DNA from: Limnobaculum parvum
GTDB lineage: Bacteria > Pseudomonadota > Gammaproteobacteria > Enterobacterales > Enterobacteriaceae
Length of the DNA: 64,000 bases
Assembly (NCBI RefSeq): GCF_003096015.2
Contig: NZ_CP029185.2
Span: 300,001 to 364,000, forward strand
Direction of reading: 5' to 3'
In this document: in pieces, positions 55,432-64,000 of the stretch
Layout of the letters: each line of letters starts with the position of its first letter
How positions within the stretch are numbered: the stretch's first letter is position 1
Notes under the pieces: generated by a model
The model's database searches: none
What the model was told of the DNA's origin: nothing
The model's input: only the letters and a program-made list of their open reading frames with translations
Position numbers and translations under genes: made by a program

Positions 55432-57278
55432 GCTGGACTTCCTTCGCTATGTTTAACCGGTAATACGATGGTAAAAGTGGTTCCCTGATTAAGTTTACTC
55501 GTCAGCGTAATATCTCCATCGTGGGCGGTAATAATGCGGTGGCTGATTGATAGACCGAGCCCGGTACCTGATGGTTTAGTGGTATAAAACGGATCAAATA
55601 TTTTGGTTTTTATTTCGTCGTTGATACCACAACCGTTATCAGAAATCGTGATTTCCTGCCAGTCCGGTGATAGCGCTCGGGTAGTGATAATAATTTCCCC
55701 TCGAGCAGCAATCGACTGCACGGCATTAATCAATAGATTGAGCAATACTTGTTTTAATAGTTCTCCATCGGCTTCAATATCAGATAGCGGCTCTTCGAGT
55801 TTAACCACAAAATCAATTCTGGCCTCAATCCCTTTGGTTTTTACCAGAATCAAACTTTGATTAATGACCTGATTTAAATTGATTTTCTGATACAGGCTCG
55901 GCCGTGGGCGAGCGAAGTCTAGCAACTGTTGGATAACTTTGTTGATGGAATGGACTTCCTTCAGAATGATTTGAGTATACTCCAGCCGTTGTGGGTCGGT
56001 TTCGCTGTCTTTCAGTATCTGAACAAAGCCGCTGATAGCGGTTAATGGGTTACGAACTTCATGTGCCACACCCGCCATTAACTCCCCAAGTGTCGCTAAA
56101 CGTTCTGTTTGCTCTATGCGGCGCTGAACCTCTTTCTTGGCGGTTAAATCGGTGAAAATAACTAGAGCACCCACGGTATCTCCCTGCGCATTGCGTAGTT
56201 GGCTGGTGCTGACACTGATTTGTATGGTGCGGTTTTTGCCAGGATAATCAACTTCTTGAGCGACATGTTCGATGCCGTGGATTAAGGTATCAAGTACCGG
56301 GCTAAAGAAATTGGTGTTTTCAAAGATTTCTGCGTAGGGCTTGCCGATCAGCTCTTTTTGCTGATAACCCGTAATCTCTTCTGCTGCTGGGTTCATCATG
56401 GTGACACAGCCTTCAATGTCCACGGAGATCACTCCGTCGGCGGCGCTTTCAATGATTAACTCGTTCAGTGTTTTCGCCTCCCTTAGCGCTCGGGATAGTG
56501 AATTTACGCTGTCGGATATTTCACCCATTTCGCCTTTCATAGGGGGGATCTGAGTTTTTAAATTGAGGGGTAACTCGTTAAGACCCGACTTGATGGTATC
56601 GATATCTGACGCAAATCGGCGGGAAAAAGCGGCTATCATCCAGATACTGAACAGCATACCAATACAGATGACGGTAATGATTTTCAGGTCCATGGCTAAT
56701 GCTTGGCGGGCAATATCGTTGGAGAGCTCGTTCGCCCAGATATAGCCGATAACGTGGTTATCGCGTTTAATCGGGATCATCGAGTTCATGATATTACCTC
56801 GTACCTGTGACCCCCAACGAACAAGTGGTTCTCCGCTTGCCATCACATCACGCCCAGGATGGTCCTGCTTTATCGTGACGCCGACCGCATTGCCATGTAG
56901 CGCTTGTGGACCATAGGTAATGATGGCATCCAGCTCCAGATTGTAATAACCGGCACCTACGCCAGAAAACGCTTTGGTGATAGTGTCAGTAGTCGGTGCC
57001 AACAGCTTATTCAATGCGGCTATACGCTGGTCGCGAGGCAGGTCTGGATAGAGTTTAAACGAATCTTTTAGCGCATCATCTAGCAGTTGTGTGACAGCGG
57101 ATAATTTAATCTTTTTTTCCTGCAATAGGGCATCGCGACCTTCAGTTTCAACGAGATAACCAATGATCAGTGTTGGTAGCGAGACCATTACAATTGCCAA
57201 CACCATCATTTTGCTACGTAGGGTGTGTGGCCGAAATCGTTGAATGAACCGTTTGTAGTCCAAAAAGGGGAAAGACAT
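55428..57278 (-). CDS. atoS: Sensor histidine kinase AtoS
   Basis: 616 residues (E. coli 608). Two membrane helices (about 23-43 and 196-217) flank a periplasmic sensor region of about 150 residues. HAMP and PAS (near 270-370) domains follow. The kinase has the phosphoacceptor His in GVAHEVRNPL near 400 and the ATP-binding boxes NLLINAVQSI, DNGCGINDEI and GTGLGLSISH. It phosphorylates AtoC in response to acetoacetate in E. coli. Confidence 0.94.
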   Translation of the reverse strand: MSFPFLDYKRFIQRFRPHTLRSKMMVLAIVMVSLPTLIIGYLVETEGRDALLQEKKIKLSAVTQLLDDALKDSFKLYPDLPRDQRIAALNKLLAPTTDTITKAFSGVGAGYYNLELDAIITYGPQALHGNAVGVTIKQDHPGRDVMASGEPLVRWGSQVRGNIMNSMIPIKRDNHVIGYIWANELSNDIARQALAMDLKIITVICIGMLFSIWMIAAFSRRFASDIDTIKSGLNELPLNLKTQIPPMKGEMGEISDSVNSLSRALREAKTLNELIIESAADGVISVDIEGCVTMMNPAAEEITGYQQKELIGKPYAEIFENTNFFSPVLDTLIHGIEHVAQEVDYPGKNRTIQISVSTSQLRNAQGDTVGALVIFTDLTAKKEVQRRIEQTERLATLGELMAGVAHEVRNPLTAISGFVQILKDSETDPQRLEYTQIILKEVHSINKVIQQLLDFARPRPSLYQKINLNQVINQSLILVKTKGIEARIDFVVKLEEPLSDIEADGELLKQVLLNLLINAVQSIAARGEIIITTRALSPDWQEITISDNGCGINDEIKTKIFDPFYTTKPSGTGLGLSISHRIITAHDGDITLTSKLNQGTTFTIVLPVKHSEGSPA

Positions 57279-57500
57279 TGCCGTCGGTTCCTCAGATATT
57301 AATCGTGTGTTTTCTACCGGCCGAGCTGTAGCCAGAGTGTTGGCCTGACTATAGTTCTTCAGACCGCCGGTACAAGAAGCACTGTCTCAAAATGTGAGGC
57401 GCATCCTACAGTATGTAATAGTAGCGAGGGGAAATTTTAAATTTTATCGATAAGGTTCTAGCTGTTTCATGGTGGGATAGCTTACTGGTAACCATAACGG

Positions 57501-58094
57501 TTATGGCTTAGGTTGCCAGACTTGTGTGCACACTTGATCTAATAGCGCGTTGTTGTGACTAATAATGACCATGCCTAAATTTCGCTGTTGGCTCTGCTGT
57601 AAAATGAAACGCCATGCTTGCGCTTGCATTAGTGGGTCCAGTTGGGCCGTTATTTCATCAGCAATCAGAAACCGTGTTTTTGGGGCCAGCGCTCTGAGAA
57701 GGGCAATGCGGGCTAGCTCGCCGCCGGAAACTTCTGATGGATAGCGCTTTAATAATTCTGGAACAATAGCCAGTGCTTCCAGCCATTCATTTCCTGGTTG
57801 CCAAACATCATACAGTGCGGCGCCCGTGGTTCTGGCGGGATTAAATGTCCGCTCAGGGTGTTGTGGAACCAATTGTACTGGGCAGTAACCCTTGAGGGGC
57901 AAGGGTTGATTATCCAGAGTGATGCGACCTTTTGTCGGCTGCTGCCAGCCCGCTAATACCCGGCCTAGCGTAGTTTTACCGTAGCCGCTGGGGGCAAAGA
58001 TGCCCAGGCGTTCGGTAGGCGCTATTGATAAGTTCAGGTCAGGCCAAAGAGTGGTTCCACCTTGAGTGATGCTGATATTATGCGCTTGCAGCAT
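57501..58094 (-). CDS. ABC transporter ATPase, second (short NikE/YntE-like)
   Basis: 197 residues when started at 58094, where the domain begins MLQAHNISITQGG; the open frame extends to 58292 without homology. Walker A APSGYGKTT, signature VSGGELARIALLRAL, Walker B FLIADEI and the switch His in VIISHNN are all present. It is shorter than most members (about 260), because the sequence after the switch ends almost at once. It overlaps its upstream neighbour by 17 nt. Confidence 0.85.
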   Translation of the reverse strand: MLQAHNISITQGGTTLWPDLNLSIAPTERLGIFAPSGYGKTTLGRVLAGWQQPTKGRITLDNQPLPLKGYCPVQLVPQHPERTFNPARTTGAALYDVWQPGNEWLEALAIVPELLKRYPSEVSGGELARIALLRALAPKTRFLIADEITAQLDPLMQAQAWRFILQQSQQRNLGMVIISHNNALLDQVCTQVWQPKP

Positions 58095-58881
58095 GATAAA
58101 GCGGCTCTGGAGTATGAGTAAAATGCTGTTCTGGCAGAGCCTGCCACAGCGATTGAAGCCATGCGCTACCGCCACCATGACGCAGTACGCAGGAGTGAAT
58201 AACTTCTTTAATCGTCCCCTGATGTAAAACGGCAATGCGATCGGCAAAATTAGCCGCCAGATGCAAGTCGTGGGTAATCCACAGTATTCCACGGCCCTGA
58301 TTACATAAATTTTTCAGGTGATTAAGTAGAATTTCAGCATGGTGACTATCAAGCCAGGCGGTGACCTCGTCAGCCAGAATAAAGCGCGCTTGGCTCAACG
58401 TGGCGCAACTAACTAAAATACGTTTTGCCATACCGCCAGAGAGAGATAATGGGTATTGTTCCAGCAACCGCTCTGGCAAATTATAGCGTTGTAATTGTTG
58501 ATAAATAGTTTCGTCTGAGGGTGTTTTTCCACTGAGTTTTGCTGCCCGTTGGATCTGCTTCCCTGTTCGAATTAAGGGATTTAAGGCGCTGACACTTTGT
58601 GGGATATAACCCAGTGTATTTCCCCTAAGGGTCTGTTGTTGGGCGGCATCGATAATACAGTCATCCATTAAAATCTGACCGGATGAACGCATGGTGGAAG
58701 GTAGCAACCCTAAAATAGTTTGCAGTAATAAACTTTTACCTTCTCCGCTTCCTCCAACCAAGGCCACTAGCTCTCCCGCCTGCACTTTCAGATTGATATC
58801 GTGCAGAATTGAGTTCCAGACAGGTGGGCGGAACCAGCGCTCGTTGGCACAGGACAGCCCCAGGTTTTTTAGTTGTAACAT
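58078..58881 (-). CDS. ABC transporter ATPase, first (NikD/YntD-like)
   Basis: 267 residues with Walker A GGSGEGKSLL, signature LSGGMAKRILVSCATL, Walker B RFILADEV and switch His WITHD. DppD/NikD-family ATPase powering the transporter, paired with the short ATPase. It overlaps the permease gene by 13 nt. Confidence 0.88.
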   Translation of the reverse strand: MLQLKNLGLSCANERWFRPPVWNSILHDINLKVQAGELVALVGGSGEGKSLLLQTILGLLPSTMRSSGQILMDDCIIDAAQQQTLRGNTLGYIPQSVSALNPLIRTGKQIQRAAKLSGKTPSDETIYQQLQRYNLPERLLEQYPLSLSGGMAKRILVSCATLSQARFILADEVTAWLDSHHAEILLNHLKNLCNQGRGILWITHDLHLAANFADRIAVLHQGTIKEVIHSCVLRHGGGSAWLQSLWQALPEQHFTHTPEPLYHAASA

Positions 58882-59675
58882 GATGATTTCCTTAGCCAGA
58901 TTTTTTGTAGGCTACGGGCTAATTGATCGATAGTCAGGACTAAAATGACCAGCGTCAAGCCAGGATAAACCGCCAGCCACCAGTCGCCGCTGCTCAGATA
59001 ACGCAGGGCATCGGATAACAGTAATCCAAGCGAAGGTTCATGAGGTTCCAGTCCGAATCCAAGGAAACTGAGTCCGGCGCTGTGTAACACCGCATGGGGA
59101 AAAATCAGTAGTGACCCCACTAAAAGCTGCGGTAACAGCAACGGCAGATAGTGTTTGTAGCAGCATTGCCAACGGCTGAGCCCGGTGCGTTGGGCTAACA
59201 GAATATAGTCAGCCTGCCCGATGCGTAATAGTTCGGAACGCAGAATGAGTGCCAGCTTTGGCCAATGAGTCAGAGAGACGGCAACAATGACACCCCATTT
59301 GCCACCGCCAAAGGTAAAACAGATAAGAATCAATAGTAGTAAATGGGGTAGGGCAATAAACGTATCAATCAACGTACGGATAAGATAATCCATGGTTTTG
59401 TTCAGTTGACTGAGGATGGCAATAATCAGCGCCAAAAAACCACTGCATAATGACGTTATAAAACCGATTTGTATGCTGGTCATCATACCTTGTAAGCAGC
59501 GCAGCCATAAATCCCGGCCCAAATTATCGGTACCAAACCAATATTGTAGGGAGGGAGCACTGCGGCGGCTAAGCAGATTTAATGTCATTTCTTGATAGTT
59601 GCTGTGAATTCCCAGAAACAACAGGATACTAAGCAGCGCAGTTGCCAGAAACAGTTGGAGGAGTGTTTTATTCAC
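58869..59675 (-). CDS. ABC transporter permease, second (NikC/DppC-type)
   Basis: 268 residues with the DppC signature YWFGTDNLGRDLW, five or six hydrophobic helices and the EAA-type loop GLSRWQCCYKHYLPLLLPQLL. It overlaps the other permease gene by 4 nt. Confidence 0.88.
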   Translation of the reverse strand: MNKTLLQLFLATALLSILLFLGIHSNYQEMTLNLLSRRSAPSLQYWFGTDNLGRDLWLRCLQGMMTSIQIGFITSLCSGFLALIIAILSQLNKTMDYLIRTLIDTFIALPHLLLLILICFTFGGGKWGVIVAVSLTHWPKLALILRSELLRIGQADYILLAQRTGLSRWQCCYKHYLPLLLPQLLVGSLLIFPHAVLHSAGLSFLGFGLEPHEPSLGLLLSDALRYLSSGDWWLAVYPGLTLVILVLTIDQLARSLQKIWLRKSSCYN

Positions 59676-60640
59676 GGGACTCTCCGCAGCGGTGCATTAA
59701 TACGGTTCAGCAATATTGTGGCGCAGGTATTACCAATAAAAATCAGCAGAGTGATAAATAACACGATACCTAGTAATAGCGGCACATCACCACGCAACCC
59801 TGCGTCAATCGTTGCCTGACCTAAACCGGGATACGCAAACACCTTCTCGGCTAACAGTGCACCACCCAATAACTCACCTAATGAGGCAAATTGCAGGCAG
59901 ATAGCAGGGGTTAGCGCATGGCGCAGCATATGAAATCTAATTAACGACCAGCCTTTGTCACCTTGCGCGCGAGCGTAATAGATAAATTCGCTTTGGGTCA
60001 CTTCTTCAATGCGCGAGCGAGTGTGCAGAGCAATATTACCCACCCCCAATAATCCTAAAGCGATGGTGGGTAAAATCAGATGGTGAAGGCGCTGAACAAG
60101 CGTTGCTTCATCTCCTGTTAGCCCAGGCTGCCAAGCACAGCATATGGGAGCCCACTCCAGTTTGACCGAAAAGAACGCCAGCAGTAGGATGCCAATCCAG
60201 AAGGTAGGCAGTGAAGACAACAGATAACACAGAGTACGAATAATACTATCGGGCCAGCGATTCAGATAACGACCAGCGATAAGTCCTAATGCAATGCCCA
60301 ATAGGCCAGAGAGTACCCAAGCCGATGCCAGTAGCATGAAGGAGGTGAGAAATCGTTGGACAATCACTTCCCTGACCGGGGCGTGATACACCATCGAGTA
60401 ACCTAGATCGCCCTGTAACACCTGTTTTAACCAGAGAAGAAAACGCTGCCAAAGCGGTTGGTCCAACCCCCAGCGGGCAGCAATGTGGGCGTATTGTTCT
60501 GGTGGAACGTGCAATAAGTCATTACCGATATAGGCTCGAATAGGATCTATCGGAGAAAAATTGAGCAAAACAAAGGTGCCCGCTCCAACCATAAGCAGTA
60601 GGCTGATAAGTCTTAAACTGAGTAGTGGCAACTGGCGCAT
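59672..60640 (-). CDS. ABC transporter permease, first (NikB/DppB-type)
   Basis: 322 residues with about six transmembrane segments and the DppB pattern (FSPIDPIRAYIGND, RWGLDQPLWQRFLLWL, YARAQGDKGWSLIRFHMLRHAL). It overlaps the binding-protein gene by 1 nt. Confidence 0.88.
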   Translation of the reverse strand: MRQLPLLSLRLISLLLMVGAGTFVLLNFSPIDPIRAYIGNDLLHVPPEQYAHIAARWGLDQPLWQRFLLWLKQVLQGDLGYSMVYHAPVREVIVQRFLTSFMLLASAWVLSGLLGIALGLIAGRYLNRWPDSIIRTLCYLLSSLPTFWIGILLLAFFSVKLEWAPICCAWQPGLTGDEATLVQRLHHLILPTIALGLLGVGNIALHTRSRIEEVTQSEFIYYARAQGDKGWSLIRFHMLRHALTPAICLQFASLGELLGGALLAEKVFAYPGLGQATIDAGLRGDVPLLLGIVLFITLLIFIGNTCATILLNRINAPLRRVP

Positions 60641-62208
60641 TACTTACAGGCCCAACTCCAGTTCTCAAGGTTGTTGAGCACTGTCCAGTCGCCGTGGGCT
60701 TCCGGTGCTCCCTGACCTAAGCTGACACAGGGATTAACCAGATAAGTATGATTCAGATTAATTAGCCATGCCCATGCAGCATCACCTTTAACGCCCACGC
60801 CGGTGGTTCCGTCCCAGTCAACTTTTTGCCATATAGTTTTAGCAGCCTGCCAGTTTGGGGTTTCAATAGCTTGTTGCAGGTGTTTATCTACGTTGGCGTT
60901 TGAGTAGTATCCCGGGTTGAAATAACCTTCGCCTTGCAACTTGCTGGAGTAGTGATGGTAAAGCTCCATCGGGTCTAGACTGCCCCAGCCAAACAGGGTT
61001 GGGTTGGCGTGCATGTAGCGTTCTACCGTTTCCCAACTGCCTGATTTGAGGGTAACTTCAATACCTATTGGTTTTAGCATCGAGCTAAAAGCCTGTGCCA
61101 GATCGCGACGAGTGCTGTCTCCGCTGGCATACCAAAGGGTGAGCTTAGCCGGAATGCCGTTTTTTTCGCGAATTGCGTCAGGTGTTTTGCTCACCCATCC
61201 AGCCTGTTGCAGAATTTGACGGGCTTTCTCGATATCGCCATCTTTGAATTGTGCTTCAGGATTATCCCACGGGAGTCCTTTGACTGCGGTATACGCTGGC
61301 GTTGCATGTCCATCAAACAGCTGAGTAGCAAGAAGCTGGCGGTCAACCGCATAGTTAATTGCTTGGCGAATAGCGATATCGGCGGTGATGTTATTACCGA
61401 TATCATTGCCCTGAGTATCTTTCTTACCTGCAGGAACCATTGGAAACATGATACCGCGGTTTTCAACGCTTGGTTGAACTAGCAGTTTCATATTGCGAAC
61501 GGTCTGATTAGCCAATGACTGTGGAATACGAACTATATCCAGCTTGCCACTGCTGGCAGCTGCATAGGCGCTATCCTGATCCAAAAATACGAATACCAGT
61601 TTGTCGAAGTCATTCTTTTTACCCACATAGTAGGGGTTTGCTTCAACAATCAACTGTTGTCCCGGTTGTAAACTGGCGAGTTTGTAAGGGCCCGCGCCGA
61701 TAGGCTGACGGGCAAAGTTTTTGCCATATTTGGCTTGTGGAACGATCCCCAATGCACCAAGCACATTGATAAATGTGCTTTCAGGATGTTTAAGCTGAAT
61801 CGTCAGCGTTTGCTTATCAATAACTTTAGCCTGTTGAAAACTACTCATATCGGCTTTACCGCCGCTAATGGCGGCCTGATTATAGGAAAATACGACGTCA
61901 TCAGCGGTTAGTGGCGAGCCGTCGGAAAATTTTAGATCGGGTTTCAGGTGCACAGTCCAAGTTAGGCCGTTGTCACTGAGCTTATAGTTATCAGCTAGAA
62001 CTGGTTGCCAGCTTAGGTCAGCATTTTGGCGTAACAAAGGGCTGTGAAGTAATACATAGCTGCCGTGGCTCCAGCCCAGCAGTGGATCAAAACCCTCAGA
62101 AGGTTCTGCACCAATGGCCAATTTTAACGTATGGCTCTGTGCGAAAGCGGGGGCAGAGGTGAGGGCCGCAGACAGGCAAAGTACGAAAAAGGATAACCTA
62201 GACTTCAT
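60640..62208 (-). CDS. Periplasmic substrate-binding protein of a nickel/peptide-type ABC transporter
   Basis: 522 residues with a signal peptide ending at AFA (about 23). It belongs to the SBP_bac_5 (DppA/OppA/NikA) family, with EPSEGFDPLLGWSHGSYVLLHSPLL near the start and TWTVHLKPDLKFSDGSPLTADDVVFSY near 85. It differs clearly from E. coli NikA and is more like YntA of the Yersinia urease-linked nickel transporter, as I recall it. Nickel is inferred from the operon type and the nearby nickel hydrogenase; oligopeptides are the alternative. First gene of the five-gene operon. Confidence 0.82.
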   Translation of the reverse strand: MKSRLSFFVLCLSAALTSAPAFAQSHTLKLAIGAEPSEGFDPLLGWSHGSYVLLHSPLLRQNADLSWQPVLADNYKLSDNGLTWTVHLKPDLKFSDGSPLTADDVVFSYNQAAISGGKADMSSFQQAKVIDKQTLTIQLKHPESTFINVLGALGIVPQAKYGKNFARQPIGAGPYKLASLQPGQQLIVEANPYYVGKKNDFDKLVFVFLDQDSAYAAASSGKLDIVRIPQSLANQTVRNMKLLVQPSVENRGIMFPMVPAGKKDTQGNDIGNNITADIAIRQAINYAVDRQLLATQLFDGHATPAYTAVKGLPWDNPEAQFKDGDIEKARQILQQAGWVSKTPDAIREKNGIPAKLTLWYASGDSTRRDLAQAFSSMLKPIGIEVTLKSGSWETVERYMHANPTLFGWGSLDPMELYHHYSSKLQGEGYFNPGYYSNANVDKHLQQAIETPNWQAAKTIWQKVDWDGTTGVGVKGDAAWAWLINLNHTYLVNPCVSLGQGAPEAHGDWTVLNNLENWSWACK

Positions 62209-62571
62209 GAAGTAACGTTGCTCCTGATATTTTATTCATAGATTTTTGGGATGCGTTAAAACGTTTGTCATAACTTTTAATGAAAACTTCATACTTTAGG
62301 TGCGTTTTATAGCAAGGATGAAAATTTCGCACTTTGATATAGATCGGATATATCGAAATTTGAGCGAAATGTGTGGCAAAAAGCGCAGACCAAAAAATAG
62401 ATGAAAATGGCTGGTTAAAATTTGTTTAGTTTAGGTCTGGTAATTGACTATAATCTGTTCGGCATGGATAAAAAAAAGACAGATTTGATTAAAAAGTGCG
62501 CGAAAGAGCATTAAACTGAATTTTTTTGTTGCATCGTTCTTAATGTCTCCCTAGAATGCGCAGCACTTGAT
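62209..62571. other. Intergenic region between ABC transporter and tRNA cluster
   Basis: AT-rich, with divergent promoters expected. The tRNA promoter is listed separately. No gene is seen, and no clear NikR palindrome was recognised. Confidence 0.6.
62529..62557 (+). promoter_or_regulatory. Promoter of the thrU-tyrU-glyT-thrT-tufB operon
   Basis: -35 TTGCAT and -10 TAGAAT are separated by 17 bp and followed by a GC-rich discriminator (GCGCAGC), the pattern of stringently controlled stable-RNA promoters. It lies 15 nt before the first tRNA. Confidence 0.8.
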
Positions 62572-62647
<76 letters not shown>

Positions 62648-62660
62648 ATCAAGAATTCTG

Positions 62661-62745
<85 letters not shown>

Positions 62746-62903
62746 TTATTTGATTGTGTTGACGCGATGTGGCATCAATACAGTGTCTGAAAAGACACCT
62801 GAAAGGGGATGAGTTTGGGACTTCAGCTGAAGTTCAGTACTCAGCAAAGCGAGAAAACTACTCAGTAGTTACCTAAAGGGTGTATCGCAGTGTCTGAAGT
62901 CAT

Positions 62904-62919
62904 TCTTCCCCCACCACCA
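62904..62919 (+). repeat. Repeated tRNA-Tyr 3' tail in the tyrU-glyT spacer
   Basis: CTTCCCCCACCACCA-type sequence repeats the last 15-16 nt of tyrU (one G-to-A change) about 175 nt downstream. E. coli tyrT has comparable 178-bp repeats ending in tRNA-Tyr tail sequence. Confidence 0.65.
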
Positions 62920-62960
62920 AGTTTAGAGTGTTGAAGCACCAGGTCACTGAGTTCGGAACT

Positions 62961-63035
<75 letters not shown>

Positions 63036-63038
63036 AAT

Positions 63039-63114
63039 GCTGATATAGCTCAGTTGGTAGAGCGCACCCTTGGTAAGGGTGAGGTCGGCAGTTCGAATCT
63101 GCCTATCAGCACCA
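63039..63114 (+). tRNA. thrT: tRNA-Thr(GGT)
   Basis: 76-nt cloverleaf with anticodon GGT in TTGGTAA and encoded CCA. Lies 3 nt after glyT and 114 nt before tufB, as in E. coli. Confidence 0.97.
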
Positions 63115-63228
63115 TTTTCCCTTCTACAGTAATTTCCCCTGATAACTTCTAACTCGAACTACTATTACAAGCGTTTGCTTGGTTAATGTGGTTTAACCAC
63201 GATCTATCGTGTTTTAGAGGGACTATCA

Positions 63229-64000
63229 ATGTCTAAAGAAAAATTTGAACGTACAAAACCGCACGTAAACGTCGGTACTATCGGCCACGTTGACCACGGT
63301 AAAACTACTCTGACAGCAGCTATCACCAACGTATTAGCAAAAGCTTACGGTGGTCAGGCTCGTGCATTCGATCAAATCGATAATGCACCAGAAGAAAAAG
63401 CGCGTGGTATTACCATCAATACTTCTCACGTAGAATATGACACCCCAAGCCGTCACTATGCACACGTTGACTGCCCAGGACACGCCGACTACGTTAAGAA
63501 CATGATCACTGGTGCTGCTCAAATGGACGGCGCTATTCTGGTAGTAGCAGCAACTGACGGCCCAATGCCACAAACTCGTGAGCACATCCTGTTAGGTCGC
63601 CAAGTAGGCGTTCCTTACATCATCGTGTTCCTGAACAAGTGTGACATGGTTGATGACGAAGAGCTGTTAGAACTGGTTGAAATGGAAGTACGTGAATTAC
63701 TTTCAATGTATGACTTCCCAGGCGACGATACACCAATCGTACGCGGTTCTGCGCTGAGAGCGTTAGAAGGCGTTCCTGAGTGGGAAGCTAAGATCATCGA
63801 ATTAGCCGGTTTCCTGGATAGCTATATCCCAGAGCCAGAGCGTGCAATTGACCGTCCGTTCCTGCTGCCAATCGAAGACGTGTTCTCTATTTCAGGCCGT
63901 GGTACCGTTGTTACCGGTCGTGTAGAGCGCGGAATTGTGAAAGTCGGTGAAGCGGTAGAGATCGTAGGTATCAAAGATACCGTACAAACGACTTGTACTG
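63229..64000 (+). CDS. tufB: Elongation factor Tu (partial, N-terminal 257 codons)
   Basis: Begins MSKEKFERTKPHVNVGTIGHVDHGKTTLT, with P-loop GHVDHGKT, the DCPGHADY switch II motif and NKCDMVD specificity motif. It continues beyond the window edge. Position after thrT gives the tufB name. GGGA precedes the start. Confidence 0.98.
   Translation, partial: MSKEKFERTKPHVNVGTIGHVDHGKTTLTAAITNVLAKAYGGQARAFDQIDNAPEEKARGITINTSHVEYDTPSRHYAHVDCPGHADYVKNMITGAAQMDGAILVVAATDGPMPQTREHILLGRQVGVPYIIVFLNKCDMVDDEELLELVEMEVRELLSMYDFPGDDTPIVRGSALRALEGVPEWEAKIIELAGFLDSYIPEPERAIDRPFLLPIEDVFSISGRGTVVTGRVERGIVKVGEAVEIVGIKDTVQTTCT

Overview
The window comes from a gram-negative enteric bacterium (order Enterobacterales). 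The housekeeping proteins (MurB, BirA, CoaA, FrdABCD, HybO/A/B/C, HypD/E, AtoC) read as close homologues of the E. coli proteins, in length and in motif, and the tRNA cluster thrU-tyrU-glyT-thrT-tufB has the E. coli gene order. The autotransporter complement and the way the E. coli-like order is interrupted suggest a deep-branching enteric such as the Budviciaceae. That placement is inference from content only.

Layout. 1-3.8 kb: end of an rRNA operon (tRNA-Ile tail, tRNA-Ala, 23S, 5S, two terminators). 3.9-6.6 kb: selenocysteine formate dehydrogenase H (fdhF, with in-frame UGA and bSECIS hairpin) and its electron-transfer partner hydN, behind a probable sigma-54 promoter. 7.1-8.9 kb: divergent LysR regulator and short-chain dehydrogenase. 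9.0-11.5 kb: a compact operon of N-acetyltransferase, acyl-AMP ligase and acyl carrier protein. 11.6-18.5 kb: two paralogous ~1000-residue autotransporters and the decayed tail of a third. 19.3-21.4 kb: periplasmic metallo-beta-lactamase-fold hydrolase, an unrecognised protein and acylphosphatase. 21.4-22.0 kb: a structured inverted-repeat block. 22.2-25.2 kb: murB-birA-coaA. 25.4-28.9 kb: hypF, interrupted by a frameshift at a G7 tract, and a secreted protein. 29.6-32.5 kb: a lipoprotein-type subtilase autotransporter. 32.5-33.6 kb: heptamer tandem array and a duplicated structured unit. 33.7-37.0 kb: frdABCD. 37.9-47.9 kb: an eleven-gene hydrogenase-2 structural and maturation operon (hybOABCDEF-hypB-hybG-hypDE). 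48.1-48.5 kb: remnant of a DUF1016 gene. 48.6-52.5 kb: atoDAEB; 52.8-53.9 kb: a purine nucleoside permease-like protein; 54.1-57.3 kb: atoSC. 57.5-62.2 kb: a five-gene nickel/peptide-type ABC transporter. 62.6-64 kb: thrU-tyrU-glyT-thrT and the start of tufB.

How it fits together. Much of the window serves anaerobic hydrogen, formate and fumarate metabolism. FdhF/HydN oxidise formate. Hydrogenase-2 couples H2 to the quinone pool and FrdABCD returns the electrons to fumarate. HypF/HybF/HypB/HybG/HypD/HypE build the NiFe site, an unusually histidine-rich HypB may store nickel, and the ABC transporter may import it. FNR-like boxes lie between frd and hyb. The ato genes add short-chain fatty acid catabolism under the AtoS-AtoC/sigma-54 system, whose promoter and probable AtoC palindrome are visible. 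In E. coli, rrnB-murB-birA-coaA-thrU...tufB is contiguous. Here it is split by ~18 kb and ~37 kb of accessory and anaerobic genes.
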